From Brochothrix campestris (GTDB taxonomy: Bacteria > Bacillota > Bacilli > Lactobacillales > Listeriaceae): a stretch of DNA of 64,000 nucleotides. Positions 8,678 to 18,410 of this stretch are shown one piece after another. Where the stretch lies: positions 1,116,001-1,180,000 of the forward strand of contig NZ_CP175511.1 of the NCBI RefSeq assembly GCF_046058945.1, read 5' to 3'. A model generated the notes under the pieces. The model saw nothing but the letters and a program-made list of their open reading frames with translations. It was not told the DNA's origin and ran no database searches. The stretch's first letter is position 1, and each line of letters starts with the position of its first letter. The translations under genes and the position numbers were made by a program.

Positions 8678-9625
8678 ATGACAAAGATAATCTTTATGGG
8701 AACACCTGATTTTGCAGTACCTGTATTACAAAAATTAATAGCGGATCCAACAATTACCATTAACGCAGTGGTAACACAGCCAGATCGTAAAGTCGGACGA
8801 AAACATGTGTTAACACCGACGCCTGTTAAACGAGCGGCAGTTGAAGCGGGGTTGCTCGTATTACAACCAGAGAAATTGCGCACATCAGCTGAATTAGAAC
8901 AGTTGAATGCAATGGAAACGGACTTGTTAATTACGGCAGCCTATGGTCAAATTTTGCCAAACAGCTTGCTCGAAGCACCGCGTCTCGGTGCCATCAATGT
9001 GCATGCCTCACTGTTGCCGAAGTTACGAGGTGGAGCACCGATTCATTATGCCTTAATCGAAGGCCACGAGCGAACAGGTGTGACGATTATGTACATGGCA
9101 GAAAAACTCGATGCTGGTGCGATTTTAAGCCAGGCAGCGCTACCGATTACTGAAGAAGACAATGTCGGAACATTATTTGAGAAACTGAGCGTCGTTGGTG
9201 CTGATTTGTTAGAAGCGACCTTGCCGGCTATTTTAGCTGGTACGATTGAAGTGGTTGAACAAGTTGAAGCAGAGGTAACCTTTGCCCGTAACATTAGCCG
9301 TGAACAAGAACGCATCGATTGGACGAAATCAGCCCGCGCTATTTTTAACCATGTGCGTGGGATGAATCCTTTTCCGTCGAGTTTTACGACGTACGAAGGT
9401 AAAAACTGGAAACTATGGGAGGTTGTCGAGAGTTTTGAAACAACGACAGCGGCTCCTGGTACAATCGTAAGTGTTGACGGCACCATTCGTGTCGCAGCAG
9501 GTGACGGTCAAACAGTCGACATCGTTTTATTCCAACCAGCAGGTAAACAACGGATGACAACAAGTGATTTTTTAAGAGGCTCGGGCAAAGACCTAGAAGC
9601 CGGAAAGTGTTTAGGTGAAGTATAG
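8678..9625 (+). CDS. fmt: Methionyl-tRNA formyltransferase
   Basis: The 315-residue enzyme transfers a formyl group from 10-formyltetrahydrofolate to initiator Met-tRNA. The N-terminal Rossmann domain begins MTKIIFMGTPDFAVPVL; the catalytic segment HASLLPKLRGGAPIHYAL starts at His109, and the C-terminal OB-fold domain covers about 205-315. AAAGGAG precedes the start. Its stop overlaps the rsmB start by one base. The peptide deformylase gene often found beside fmt is absent, as in Listeria. Confidence 0.96.
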   Translation: MTKIIFMGTPDFAVPVLQKLIADPTITINAVVTQPDRKVGRKHVLTPTPVKRAAVEAGLLVLQPEKLRTSAELEQLNAMETDLLITAAYGQILPNSLLEAPRLGAINVHASLLPKLRGGAPIHYALIEGHERTGVTIMYMAEKLDAGAILSQAALPITEEDNVGTLFEKLSVVGADLLEATLPAILAGTIEVVEQVEAEVTFARNISREQERIDWTKSARAIFNHVRGMNPFPSSFTTYEGKNWKLWEVVESFETTTAAPGTIVSVDGTIRVAAGDGQTVDIVLFQPAGKQRMTTSDFLRGSGKDLEAGKCLGEV

Positions 9626-10953
9626 TGGGAACAGTACGTGAGGTATCATTAAGTATTTTAGAAAAAATTGAAAAACAACAGGCATACAGCCATTTATTAA
9701 TCCATGATGCGATGACAAAAAACAGTGTTAAACCAATTGATAAAGGCTTGTTAACGGAATTAGTATACGGAACAATCCAACGCCAGATGACTTTGGATTT
9801 CTATATGGAACAATTTGTGGCAAAACCAGAAAAACTAGAAATCTGGGTCAAAATCTTGTTGCGTGTATCCTTTTACCAATTGTATTTCTTAGATAAGGTA
9901 CCGGATCATGCTATTGTAAATGAAGCCGTTAATGTCGCTAAAAAACGCGGACATGTTGGCGTTTCAAAATTAGTCAATGGTGTGTTACGGACAGCTATCC
10001 GTGAAGGCCAGCCAAATGTGGCTGCCTTAGTGAAGGACCCTATCAAGCGTTTAGCGCTTGATATTTCAGTGCCAATCTGGTTAACCGAGCGTTGGGTCGC
10101 GCAATACGGCGTTGAAAAAACCCGCGAAATTGGTGAGGCCTTACTCGTACCACCGCATCAAACCCTTCGTGTGAACCCTTTACGTGGCAACCGTGACGAA
10201 ATCATTGAAGCGTTACAAGGTGATGGCTATGAAGTCGAAGCGCATCCACTTGTACCTGAAGCAATTATGGTTTTTGGTGGAAACGCCGCGAGCCATGCAA
10301 TGTTCCAATACGGTGCTTTCTCAATTCAAGATGAAAGCTCGATGTTAGTCGCACATGCTTTACAACCAGAAGCGGGCATGCGTGTTTTAGATGCCTGTGC
10401 AGCCCCTGGTGGAAAAACGACACATATCGCCGAATTAATGGGTGATGAAGGTCAAATTGATGCGCTTGATATTCATGCTCACAAAACAAAATTGATTGCC
10501 CAAGGTGCAAAACGCCTTGGTCATACGATTATTAAACCGTTCCAAGCGGATGCTCGCCAATACGGCAATGACATTGAGGAAGAAACATACGATCGTATTT
10601 TAGTCGATGCCCCATGTAGTGGTTTTGGTGTCATTCGCCGTAAACCAGACATTAAATACCAAAAAACAGCGAAGGATATCGCATCACTCAGCGTCATTCA
10701 ATATGATATTTTAGCAGCCTTAGCACCACTATTAAAAGTAGGTGGCCGCTTAGTTTATAGTACGTGTACAATCGATGAAAACGAGAACAAAGAAGTTTGG
10801 GAACGTTTCTTAGCGGAGCACCCTAACTTTGTGCAAGCACCATTAGCCTTGCCAAATAACATTACGACTGCTGAGCAAACAACCTTACAGTTGTTGCCAG
10901 ATAATAACTTTAGTGACGGGTTCTATTTATCAGCCTTTACACGCCAATCATAA
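9625..10953 (+). CDS. rsmB: 16S rRNA (cytosine-967-C5)-methyltransferase
   Basis: The 442-residue protein has an N-terminal NusB-like RNA-binding domain (~1-140) and a C-terminal SAM-dependent methyltransferase of the Fmu/Sun family. SAM-binding DACAAPGGKTTHIAE and the two catalytic cysteines in DAPCSGFGVIRRKPD and STCTIDENE are present. The start is GTG, overlapping the fmt stop by one base, with AGGTGA upstream, so translational coupling is likely. Confidence 0.95.
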   Translation: MGTVREVSLSILEKIEKQQAYSHLLIHDAMTKNSVKPIDKGLLTELVYGTIQRQMTLDFYMEQFVAKPEKLEIWVKILLRVSFYQLYFLDKVPDHAIVNEAVNVAKKRGHVGVSKLVNGVLRTAIREGQPNVAALVKDPIKRLALDISVPIWLTERWVAQYGVEKTREIGEALLVPPHQTLRVNPLRGNRDEIIEALQGDGYEVEAHPLVPEAIMVFGGNAASHAMFQYGAFSIQDESSMLVAHALQPEAGMRVLDACAAPGGKTTHIAELMGDEGQIDALDIHAHKTKLIAQGAKRLGHTIIKPFQADARQYGNDIEEETYDRILVDAPCSGFGVIRRKPDIKYQKTAKDIASLSVIQYDILAALAPLLKVGGRLVYSTCTIDENENKEVWERFLAEHPNFVQAPLALPNNITTAEQTTLQLLPDNNFSDGFYLSAFTRQS

Positions 10954-10967
10954 AACGAGGTGAAAAC

Positions 10968-11729
10968 ATGCGTGCAGTTGCTCAAACAGATAAGGGAAAA
11001 GTAAGACCGAATAATGAAGACCGTGTGGCGATTATTACCAATCCTACCAATCAACAATTATTTGTCGTTGCTGACGGCATGGGTGGACATCGGGCGGGGC
11101 AAATTGCTAGTGAATTAGCAATTAGCTATTTAACGACACATTTTGAGAAATTAATGATTCGAATGGATGAAGATCAGGCGCAGCGGTGGTTGCGTCAAAC
11201 GATTCAACGGATTAACGATAACGTGTTGCAAGCCGGAGCGTCAAACGAATCGTTAAATGGGATGGGAGCGACAATCGTCTGTGCGATTGACATCGATGAA
11301 TCGAAAGTTGCCATTGCACACGTGGGAGATAGTCGCGCCTATCTTGTTAATCATCAAACGATGACACAATTAACCGAAGATCATTCATTGGTGGCGATGT
11401 TGATGAAAAAAGGAGAAATTACAGCAGATGAAGCAAAAATTCATCCCCGTCGTAATGTCGTGTTACGTTCATTAGGCATGGATGGCTTTGTTGAAGTGGA
11501 TTGTCAACTTGTATATAAGCGTGAAGACGAACGATTGTTGCTTTGTTCAGATGGTTTAACGAACAAAGTCAGCATTGATGATATTCGTGCGGTTGTCATG
11601 GCAGAGGTTTCATTATCACAAAAGGTAACGATGTTGATTCAACAGGCAAATGATAATGGTGGTAATGATAATATTTCAGTCATTATCGCGGAAACCGGCA
11701 TTGATGAAACTGACGGAGGTGACGACTGA
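10968..11729 (+). CDS. stp: PP2C-family Ser/Thr phosphatase
   Basis: This 253-residue PPM phosphatase reverses phosphorylation by the neighbouring PrkC kinase. Metal-coordinating motifs are visible: NNEDR near residue 19, DGMGGHRAG, GDSRAYL, and GNDNISVI near the C-terminus. It is soluble with no membrane segment. It is the usual partner gene directly upstream of prkC and overlaps it by one base (TGATG), with GGAGGTGA serving the kinase start. Confidence 0.95.
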   Translation: MRAVAQTDKGKVRPNNEDRVAIITNPTNQQLFVVADGMGGHRAGQIASELAISYLTTHFEKLMIRMDEDQAQRWLRQTIQRINDNVLQAGASNESLNGMGATIVCAIDIDESKVAIAHVGDSRAYLVNHQTMTQLTEDHSLVAMLMKKGEITADEAKIHPRRNVVLRSLGMDGFVEVDCQLVYKREDERLLLCSDGLTNKVSIDDIRAVVMAEVSLSQKVTMLIQQANDNGGNDNISVIIAETGIDETDGGDD

Positions 11730-13768
11730 TGATAATTGGCAAACGTTTAAGTGGACGTTATGAAATTACTCGTCTGATTGGTACCGGTGGCATGTCGAAC
11801 GTCTACTTAGCCCGTGATATCATTTTAGAGCGTGATGTAGCCGTTAAGCTGATGCGGATGAGCATGGCAAATGAAGAACAACTCGTTCGTCGGTTCAGGC
11901 GTGAAGCCCAGGCGACAACACAATTGATGCATCCTCATATTGTTGATATTTTTGATGTCGATGAAGATCACGATAATCATTTTATTGTAATGGAATACAT
12001 CGATGGAATGGATTTGAAAGCCTATATTAATAAAAAAGGGCGGTTACCGTTACCTCAAGTTATTACAATCATGAATCAAATTTTAGGGGCGATTGCACAT
12101 GCCCATCATCAACAAATTATTCACCGTGATATTAAACCGCAAAACGTTTTGATTAATCATGAGGGAACTGCGAAAATTACTGATTTTGGGATTGCAATGG
12201 CATTGTTTGAAACATCGATGACTCAAACCAATACAACTTTAGGTTCAGTCCATTATTTATCGCCAGAACAAGCGCGTGGAGGTATCGCAACGACGAAGTC
12301 GGATGTCTATTCGTTAGGCATTATGTTGTATGAGATGTTAACAGGGAAATTACCGTTTGATGGTGAATCAGCGGTTGCGATTGCGATTCAACAACTACAA
12401 TCGCCGATGCCCTTATTAGCCGATGAATTACCATCGGCACCAATGAGCTTGCAAAATATTGTGATGAAGGCAACGGCGAAAGATGCCGCTAATCGTTATC
12501 TGTCAGTTGAAGAGATGCAGGCTGATTTAGCGACTGCACTGCAACCAAGTCGTATTAACGAAGCGCCTTATGACATTCATAAAATGGATTATGATGAAAC
12601 GCAGACAATTCCACTACCATCGAGCATTATTAAAGAAAAAATTGCTGATATTGAAAAATTGTCTGCTCAGAAACCACCTGCTAAGCGTAAGCCAGCGGTC
12701 ATTCCAAAAGATAAACCGGTTGAAAAAAAGAAAAAAAGCAAGCAAAAAAGATGGCTCATAATAATACTAATCGTGGCTTTAATTGCTTTGGCAGCAACTT
12801 ATTTTTATTATCAATCACAAAAAACCTATGCAGTGGCAGATGTCACTGATGTATCCCAACAAGTTGCAATTTCGCGTTTGCAAAAGGATGGATTCCACAT
12901 TGGAAAAACCATTGAGGAGCATAGTGAAAAGGTGAAAAAAGGCTATATTATTAAGACTGATCCACCAGCGGATAAAAAAGTCAAAAAAGGCACAAAAATC
13001 GATTTGTATATTTCAATTGGTAAAGAAGAAGTAACCGTGGAAGATTACCGTGGTGAGAATGCTAATGAAATGAAAAAAGAACTTGAAAAGATAGGATTTA
13101 AGAAAGTGAAAACCGTGGCAATCACAAACGATACTGTCAATGTCGGTGAAGTCACTGGGCAAAGTATTCAAGCAGGTCTCAAAGTTGTCCCGAGTGAAAC
13201 GACGATTGAGCTCGAGTATAGTTCGGGACCAGAGGACATCGTTTTAAAAGATTTAACGGGCTATAATACGAATTCTGTCAAAGCTTATGCCTTAGAAAAT
13301 GGCTTTGAGTTAACGATAAAAGAGGCTTTTTCAGATGATATCGAAGTCGACCAAGTAGTATCACAAGAACCCGCAGCTGGAAATTCCTTGAAAGCTGGTG
13401 CGCCACTCAAAGTGATAATTTCAAAAGGTGTAGAAAATCCCGATAAGACGGTGGAACGTAAGATTAAGCTTGTTTATACGGGTGAAATTATTGAAGCCAG
13501 TAGCGAGCATGAAAGTACAAATAATGACGCTGAGGATGACACTACCGAAGCAAGCTCAGCATCATCTGAACCAACGCGCACGCCACAAACAATTAAGGTG
13601 TACTTAAAGGATAAGACGCATAAACTTACAGATGTTTACAAAACATTAACGATTACTGAAGATACTGAGATTACCTTGTTGTTTGACTTAGTAGCCGATA
13701 CTGAAGGAGCTTATAAAATCGAACGTGATGATAAAAACATCGAACAAGAAACAGTCGGATATAAATAA
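11729..13768 (+). CDS. prkC: PASTA-domain Ser/Thr kinase PrkC
   Basis: The 679-residue membrane kinase senses cell-wall fragments and controls envelope and growth functions. The cytoplasmic kinase domain (~1-270) shows the glycine loop GTGGMSNVY, Lys40, HRDIKPQN with Asp134, and DFGIA. A basic juxtamembrane stretch precedes one transmembrane helix (~342-361), then three PASTA domains (~366-570). After them comes an acidic Ser/Thr/Glu-rich linker and a C-terminal beta-rich module (~610-679), which is longer than the minimal PrkC layout. Confidence 0.96.
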   Translation: MIIGKRLSGRYEITRLIGTGGMSNVYLARDIILERDVAVKLMRMSMANEEQLVRRFRREAQATTQLMHPHIVDIFDVDEDHDNHFIVMEYIDGMDLKAYINKKGRLPLPQVITIMNQILGAIAHAHHQQIIHRDIKPQNVLINHEGTAKITDFGIAMALFETSMTQTNTTLGSVHYLSPEQARGGIATTKSDVYSLGIMLYEMLTGKLPFDGESAVAIAIQQLQSPMPLLADELPSAPMSLQNIVMKATAKDAANRYLSVEEMQADLATALQPSRINEAPYDIHKMDYDETQTIPLPSSIIKEKIADIEKLSAQKPPAKRKPAVIPKDKPVEKKKKSKQKRWLIIILIVALIALAATYFYYQSQKTYAVADVTDVSQQVAISRLQKDGFHIGKTIEEHSEKVKKGYIIKTDPPADKKVKKGTKIDLYISIGKEEVTVEDYRGENANEMKKELEKIGFKKVKTVAITNDTVNVGEVTGQSIQAGLKVVPSETTIELEYSSGPEDIVLKDLTGYNTNSVKAYALENGFELTIKEAFSDDIEVDQVVSQEPAAGNSLKAGAPLKVIISKGVENPDKTVERKIKLVYTGEIIEASSEHESTNNDAEDDTTEASSASSEPTRTPQTIKVYLKDKTHKLTDVYKTLTITEDTEITLLFDLVADTEGAYKIERDDKNIEQETVGYK

Positions 13769-13786
13769 AACTAAAGGAGTGAGAGT

Positions 13787-14671
13787 TTGTATAAAGGTCG
13801 AATTGTGAAGGCATTAAGCGGTTTTTATTATGTCGAAACGGCAGAAAAAGAACTGTACCAAACACGGGCACGAGGCAATTTTCGCGCAAGTGGGATTACA
13901 CCTCTTGTAGGGGATTGGGTCGAGTTTCAAGCGGAGAATAAAAAAGAGGGTTACATTTTGGCAATGGGCAAGCGCGATAATGCGTTTGTGAGACCGCCGA
14001 TTGCAAACGTGGATCAAGTTTGGTTGTTTTTTTCGGCGGCAGAACCGGATCTTTCAACGACATTAATGGACCGCTTTTTAGTAGCAATTGAGAAAGAAGA
14101 CGTTACTCCCTTAATTTTCATTACGAAAATGGATTTACTCACTGCCGAGAAACAGCTTGAAATTAAGCAAACCACTGCAGTTTATGAAAAGATGGGTTAT
14201 CAGGTCATCATCTTAAATGATTATGAACCGGCTGCGCTTACCGAGAAAGCAAAAAAACTTCTCGGACACTCGATGTGTGTGATTGCTGGTCAATCAGGTG
14301 TCGGAAAATCAACCTTTTTAAACTCGCTACATCCCAATTGGAAACTTGAAACCGGTGTGATTTCGCAAGCTTTAAACCGCGGGAAACACACCACTCGTCA
14401 TGTGGAGTTATTGCCATTTGGAGCTGGTTATATAGCCGATACACCTGGGTTTAGTCAAATCGATATTACCGATTTAACACCTGAAGGTTTGGGCTATTGT
14501 TTCCCCGACTTTTTGCAACAAGGCTCATGTAAATACCGTGGTTGTGTGCATCAAAATGAACCTCATTGTCAGGTGAAAGCAGCAGTTGAAACTGGTGAGA
14601 TAGCCGCTTTTCGCTTTAAACACTATGCATCGTTTTTAATTGAAATCCAACAAAAAAAACGGAGGTACTAA
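13787..14671 (+). CDS. rsgA: Ribosome small-subunit-dependent GTPase RsgA (YloQ/CpgA)
   Basis: RsgA (294 residues) is a circularly permuted GTPase that checks late 30S maturation. An N-terminal OB fold is followed by G motifs in permuted order: TKMD, then P-loop GQSGVGKST at 168-176, then DTPGF, and a C-terminal zinc knuckle (CKYRGCVH...HC). The start is TTG 13787, after AAAGGAGTGAGAG; no nearer ATG is in frame. It lies 18 bases after prkC and two bases before rpe. Confidence 0.95.
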   Translation: MYKGRIVKALSGFYYVETAEKELYQTRARGNFRASGITPLVGDWVEFQAENKKEGYILAMGKRDNAFVRPPIANVDQVWLFFSAAEPDLSTTLMDRFLVAIEKEDVTPLIFITKMDLLTAEKQLEIKQTTAVYEKMGYQVIILNDYEPAALTEKAKKLLGHSMCVIAGQSGVGKSTFLNSLHPNWKLETGVISQALNRGKHTTRHVELLPFGAGYIADTPGFSQIDITDLTPEGLGYCFPDFLQQGSCKYRGCVHQNEPHCQVKAAVETGEIAAFRFKHYASFLIEIQQKKRRY

Positions 14672-14673
14672 TT

Positions 14674-15327
14674 ATGAATAAAATAGCCCCATCAATCTTA
14701 AGTGCTGATTTTTCGAAACTTGGTGAAGAAATTATTGCGGTCGAACAAGCTGGTGCTGACTACATTCACATTGATGTAATGGATGGTCAATTCGTGCCAA
14801 ACATAACCTTTGGACCTAACGTCGTTGAAGCGGTTCGTCCGACAACAAAACTACCGTTAGATGTCCATTTAATGATTGTTGATCCAGACCGTTATATCGG
14901 TGATTATGCGCGTGCTGGTGCCGATATTATTAGTGTTCATGTTGAAGCGTGTCCCCATATTCATCGCACAATTCAATTGATTCATAGTTTTGGTGTCAAA
15001 GCGGGAGTTGTCATCAATCCTGGAACATCGTTAGACAGCCTGAAATACATTTTGAACGATGTCGATCTCGTGTTAATTATGACCGTGAACCCCGGCTTTG
15101 GTGGCCAATCGTTTATCGAAGAAATGATACCGAAAATGGTTGAACTTAAAGAAATGATTGCTGCCACAGGTAAGAAAATTGAAATTGAAGTTGACGGTGG
15201 GATTAATGAGCAAACAGCGAAACGTTGTGCCGCAGCTGGTGTCGATGTCTTTGTTGCCGGTTCATACATTTATAACAAGGAAGATCGTAAAGCCGCAATT
15301 ACGTCATTGAGAAACGCTATTAACTAA
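14674..15327 (+). CDS. rpe: Ribulose-phosphate 3-epimerase
   Basis: This 217-residue TIM-barrel enzyme interconverts ribulose 5-phosphate and xylulose 5-phosphate in the pentose phosphate pathway. Family motifs are complete: APSILSADFSKL, HIDVMDGQFVPNIT, VHLM, VNPGFGGQSF and EVDGGIN. ATG 14674 follows GGAGG. It lies between rsgA and thiN, the standard Bacilli order. Confidence 0.97.
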   Translation: MNKIAPSILSADFSKLGEEIIAVEQAGADYIHIDVMDGQFVPNITFGPNVVEAVRPTTKLPLDVHLMIVDPDRYIGDYARAGADIISVHVEACPHIHRTIQLIHSFGVKAGVVINPGTSLDSLKYILNDVDLVLIMTVNPGFGGQSFIEEMIPKMVELKEMIAATGKKIEIEVDGGINEQTAKRCAAAGVDVFVAGSYIYNKEDRKAAITSLRNAIN

Positions 15328-15338
15328 GGAGGCGACTG

Positions 15339-15977
15339 ATGCGCATTTGTTTATTATTAGGCGGACCACTCGCCAATGTCCCCGATTTATCACCTTATAA
15401 AGCCGATTATTGGATAGGAATTGATCGTGGCGCTTTGCGTCTACTTAATCAAGGCATTATGCCACAAACGGCCTTAGGTGACTTTGATTCTTTATCGACC
15501 AAAGAGTTAGTGTTTGTGCGCGAGCAAGTCACTACGGTAAAGCAATATCCCGCTGAAAAAGATCAAACTGACGCGATGATTGGGGTGTTGTATGCCTTGG
15601 CACAACAACCGGATGAAATCCTGATTTTTGGGGCGACAGGTGGTCGGATGGATCACTTGTTAGCGAACTTATTCATGCTAACCTATGATGAGTATCAGGC
15701 AGCGATTCCGTTGACAACCTTTATTGATAAACAAAATCGGTTTAAACTGTATCAACCGGGGAAATATGCCATCACGAAAGAAGATGGCATGACCTATGTT
15801 GCATTCACAGTGGTGAGTGATAAGGTTGATGGCTTAACGCTTGAAGGGTTTAAATATCCGTTAACGAATGCGAGTTATCGGTTCGGTTCGGCCTTATCAA
15901 GCAATGAATTCATTGAGCGCGAAGGTGTGCTAGCCTTCTCGAACGGACTAATTTTAATGAGTCAGAGTAAAGATTAA
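15339..15977 (+). CDS. thiN: Thiamine pyrophosphokinase
   Basis: The 212-residue enzyme makes thiamine diphosphate from thiamine and ATP. The catalytic N-terminal domain has GDFDS near residue 47, the EKDQTDAMI segment and GATGGRMDHLLANL; a beta-rich thiamine-binding domain follows. AAGGAGG precedes ATG 15339. No TPP riboswitch is visible upstream; the gene appears to be co-transcribed from the coaBC side. A terminator follows. Confidence 0.93.
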   Translation: MRICLLLGGPLANVPDLSPYKADYWIGIDRGALRLLNQGIMPQTALGDFDSLSTKELVFVREQVTTVKQYPAEKDQTDAMIGVLYALAQQPDEILIFGATGGRMDHLLANLFMLTYDEYQAAIPLTTFIDKQNRFKLYQPGKYAITKEDGMTYVAFTVVSDKVDGLTLEGFKYPLTNASYRFGSALSSNEFIEREGVLAFSNGLILMSQSKD

Positions 15978-15991
15978 ACGATGATGTGAAA

Positions 15992-16025
15992 AAGTTAAGC
16001 TCAGTTAAAGAGGCTTAACTTTTTT
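15992..16025 (+). terminator. Terminator after thiN
   Basis: AGTTAAGC pairs with GCTTAACT around a 12-base loop, followed by six T. It ends the coaBC-thiN block. Confidence 0.85.
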
Positions 16026-16101
16026 GCGTTATTGCTAACGATTAACTGTGTTATACTAATAATGGTTACAAATAGTCAAAGGTCACAGAGGAGGTAGTTA
16101 A

Positions 16102-17001
16102 ATGACGTTATCTATAAAGAAAGTGACAAAAAAATATAGTGATTTGACAGCTGTTAACGCGATTGATTTTACGATTGATGCCGGTGAGATTTTTGGTCTA
16201 ATCGGTCAAAATGGTGCAGGCAAAACCACCACATTTCGAATGATTTTAAACCTGCAAGCGGCAACTGCAGGTGATATTAGTTGGCAGGGAAAACCTATCA
16301 ACCAGTTAAACCGTGACTTACTCGGATACTTACCCGAAGAACGCGGGATTTTTCCACAAATGACAGTCGAAAAACAACTGTATTTTTTTGGGGAATTACA
16401 TGGCAAACGTAAAAAAGACTTGAAACCAGTGATTGATTATTGGCTTGAACGGTTTGATTTGAACGATAAACGCCAAGCCAAGGCTGAAACGTTATCGAAA
16501 GGCAATCAACAGAAGGTTCAGTTGTTGGCGAGTTTCATTCATCAACCACAGTTTTTAATTTTGGACGAGCCATTTAGTGGGTTAGATCCCGTTAATAGAG
16601 AATTATTGATGACGGCAATTATCGATTTACGGGATCAAGGGATGACGATTTTATTTTCGAGTCATCAAATGGATAATGTGGAGGAACTGTGTGACCGCCT
16701 TTGTATTTTGAAAAAAGGAGAAATGCTTTTTTCGGGAGCATTACAAGACCTAAAACAACAGTATGGTAAGGTAAATTTGCGTGTGCGTTCGTCTTTAACT
16801 GCGGCTGAATTAGCAAATTTAACAGGCGTAGTTAACGTTGTAACGACCAAAGATGGCTATACACTGCGTCTCGCAGATGAATCTTATGGTCCAGCTCTTT
16901 TCGAACAAATAGGCGACGGAGCGTATATCGAAAAATTCAGTATGGATTATTTGTCGCTCGATGAACTTTTTAAATTGAAGGTAGGTGAGGGCAATGAATA
17001 A
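16102..17001 (+). CDS. ABC transporter ATP-binding protein (NatA/YhaQ-like)
   Basis: The 299-residue ATPase has Walker A GQNGAGKTT (35-43), signature LSKGNQQKVQ, Walker B FLILDEPFSGLDP and a switch histidine in SSHQMDNVEEL. After ~215 comes the C-terminal extension typical of NatA/YhaQ-type exporters. GAGGAGG precedes ATG 16102. The downstream permease starts eight bases before this gene ends, so the two form one transporter. The substrate is not evident; NatAB/YhaQP relatives are linked to Na+ efflux and antimicrobial resistance. Confidence 0.9.
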   Translation: MTLSIKKVTKKYSDLTAVNAIDFTIDAGEIFGLIGQNGAGKTTTFRMILNLQAATAGDISWQGKPINQLNRDLLGYLPEERGIFPQMTVEKQLYFFGELHGKRKKDLKPVIDYWLERFDLNDKRQAKAETLSKGNQQKVQLLASFIHQPQFLILDEPFSGLDPVNRELLMTAIIDLRDQGMTILFSSHQMDNVEELCDRLCILKKGEMLFSGALQDLKQQYGKVNLRVRSSLTAAELANLTGVVNVVTTKDGYTLRLADESYGPALFEQIGDGAYIEKFSMDYLSLDELFKLKVGEGNE

Positions 17002-18220
17002 GACATGGTTATTGTTCAAACAAAATTACATACAGAAATTGCGTGGAAAAGCCTTTTTAGTAATGACACTCCTCTATATGGCAGTAATTATAGTGGCTGT
17101 CAACTGGCAAAGTTTAAGCGCCTTAATCACCAGTGATGAAGAAGTTAAGATTGCTTTAATAAACGCAACCGAGCAGGCGCAACCGAGCTTTGAATCGTTG
17201 CCTAACCTCCGTTATGTGGCTGTAACTGAGTCGCCCGCCGTTGTGAATAAAGCGATTAAAAAAGGCACCTATGATGCCGGTCTGTATTTAGCGGATGAAA
17301 ACGGGCAATTAAAGGCGCAGTTCGTCACTTACGATGATCCAAAATTAGCAACACAACAAGCGGTTGAAGCATCACTGTCAGAGGCGACTAAGTTGTATCT
17401 TATGAATCAATTACAACTTAAACCCGAACAAGTTAAGCAGTTAACGAACGCGACAGTCTCGCTTGATGAAGTTTCATTAAAGGAAAGTAATGGTAAATCG
17501 GCGACTGATAAAGTGGTCGGCATTGCGGTCTCTTATGTCGTAGGTTTCTTAATATATATCTTCGTGATGACCTATTCGTCGATGATTACGACAGATATTG
17601 CCTCTGAAAAAGGGTCACGTGTGTTAGAAGTTTTAATGTCAGCAGCACGTCCTTCGCAACATCTTGTGGCAAAAATCAGCTCGACACTTGCAGTGGGATT
17701 AACGCAGGTGAGTCTCATTATCCTAACAGCCATAATTGCCTTGAAACTGGGGAACACGTCACTGTGGCACCGTGCGACAGAGCTTATGCACGAAATCTCA
17801 TTAACTTATTTCGTGATAACGGCAGGTTTTTTCTTGTTCACGTTAAGCTTGTACTTGGTAATAGGCGCCTTTACAGGGTCGCTTGTTTCGAAAGTAGAAG
17901 AGGCAAGTCAAGCAGCTTTACCAGGAATGATGCTTATTATGGCAGGCCTGTTTAGCATGATCTATGGGATGTCTAATCCTGATGCCTTCATTATCAAAGT
18001 GTTGTCATTTGTACCGTTCACCGCAGGCTTTATTATGCCGCTGCGCTTCAGTGCCACTGATATAGGACTCATACCGGCATTGATAGCACTCGTGCTTTTA
18101 ATTGTTACAGTCGTCGTGTTGTTTATCTTTACGAACGCGATGTATCGTCGGAGCGTCTTATCTTATAGCTCGGGTAGCCTAATCCAAAAAGTTAAAAACA
18201 TTTTAAAATTCACTACATAA
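16994..18220 (+). CDS. ABC-2 type permease (NatB/YhaP-like)
   Basis: The 408-residue membrane protein has one N-terminal transmembrane helix (~20-40), a large extracytoplasmic loop (~45-180), then five or six helices, the layout of NatB/YhaP permeases. ATG 16994 follows AGGTGAGGG within the ATPase 3' end; an upstream in-frame GTG at 16985 overlaps that site and is rejected. It pairs with the preceding ATPase. Substrate unknown. Confidence 0.88.
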   Translation: MNKTWLLFKQNYIQKLRGKAFLVMTLLYMAVIIVAVNWQSLSALITSDEEVKIALINATEQAQPSFESLPNLRYVAVTESPAVVNKAIKKGTYDAGLYLADENGQLKAQFVTYDDPKLATQQAVEASLSEATKLYLMNQLQLKPEQVKQLTNATVSLDEVSLKESNGKSATDKVVGIAVSYVVGFLIYIFVMTYSSMITTDIASEKGSRVLEVLMSAARPSQHLVAKISSTLAVGLTQVSLIILTAIIALKLGNTSLWHRATELMHEISLTYFVITAGFFLFTLSLYLVIGAFTGSLVSKVEEASQAALPGMMLIMAGLFSMIYGMSNPDAFIIKVLSFVPFTAGFIMPLRFSATDIGLIPALIALVLLIVTVVVLFIFTNAMYRRSVLSYSSGSLIQKVKNILKFTT

Positions 18221-18324
18221 AGTGAAAGTGGAATTAACTTGGTAAAGGCAACTAAATTGGAGGATTTGAAAAGCTGGCTTTTGTAGTGGTGACATTCTGT
18301 TCTTATTACTGTAATCAACTATTT

Positions 18325-18363
18325 GCCCGATTTGGCGTAATGCGCTTAATCGGGCTTTTTTTT
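18325..18363 (+). terminator. Terminator of the ABC transporter operon
   Basis: GCCCGATT and AATCGGGC pair around a loop that is itself partly paired, followed by eight T. Confidence 0.88.
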
Positions 18364-18366
18364 GCC

Positions 18367-18398
18367 AAAAAAAAAGTCACCCTCATAAAGAGGGTGAC
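18367..18398 (-). terminator. Terminator of rpmB
   Basis: GTCACCCTC / GAGGGTGAC stem; on the minus strand it is followed by nine T. It sits back to back with the plus-strand terminator at 18325. Confidence 0.9.
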
Positions 18399-18410
18399 TA
18401 AATCGTAAAA

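Noticed and set aside
18221..18324. Repeat element after the ABC permease
   Set aside because: Does not share the GACTTTnTCTACAATC end; apparent resemblance limited to a few short words.
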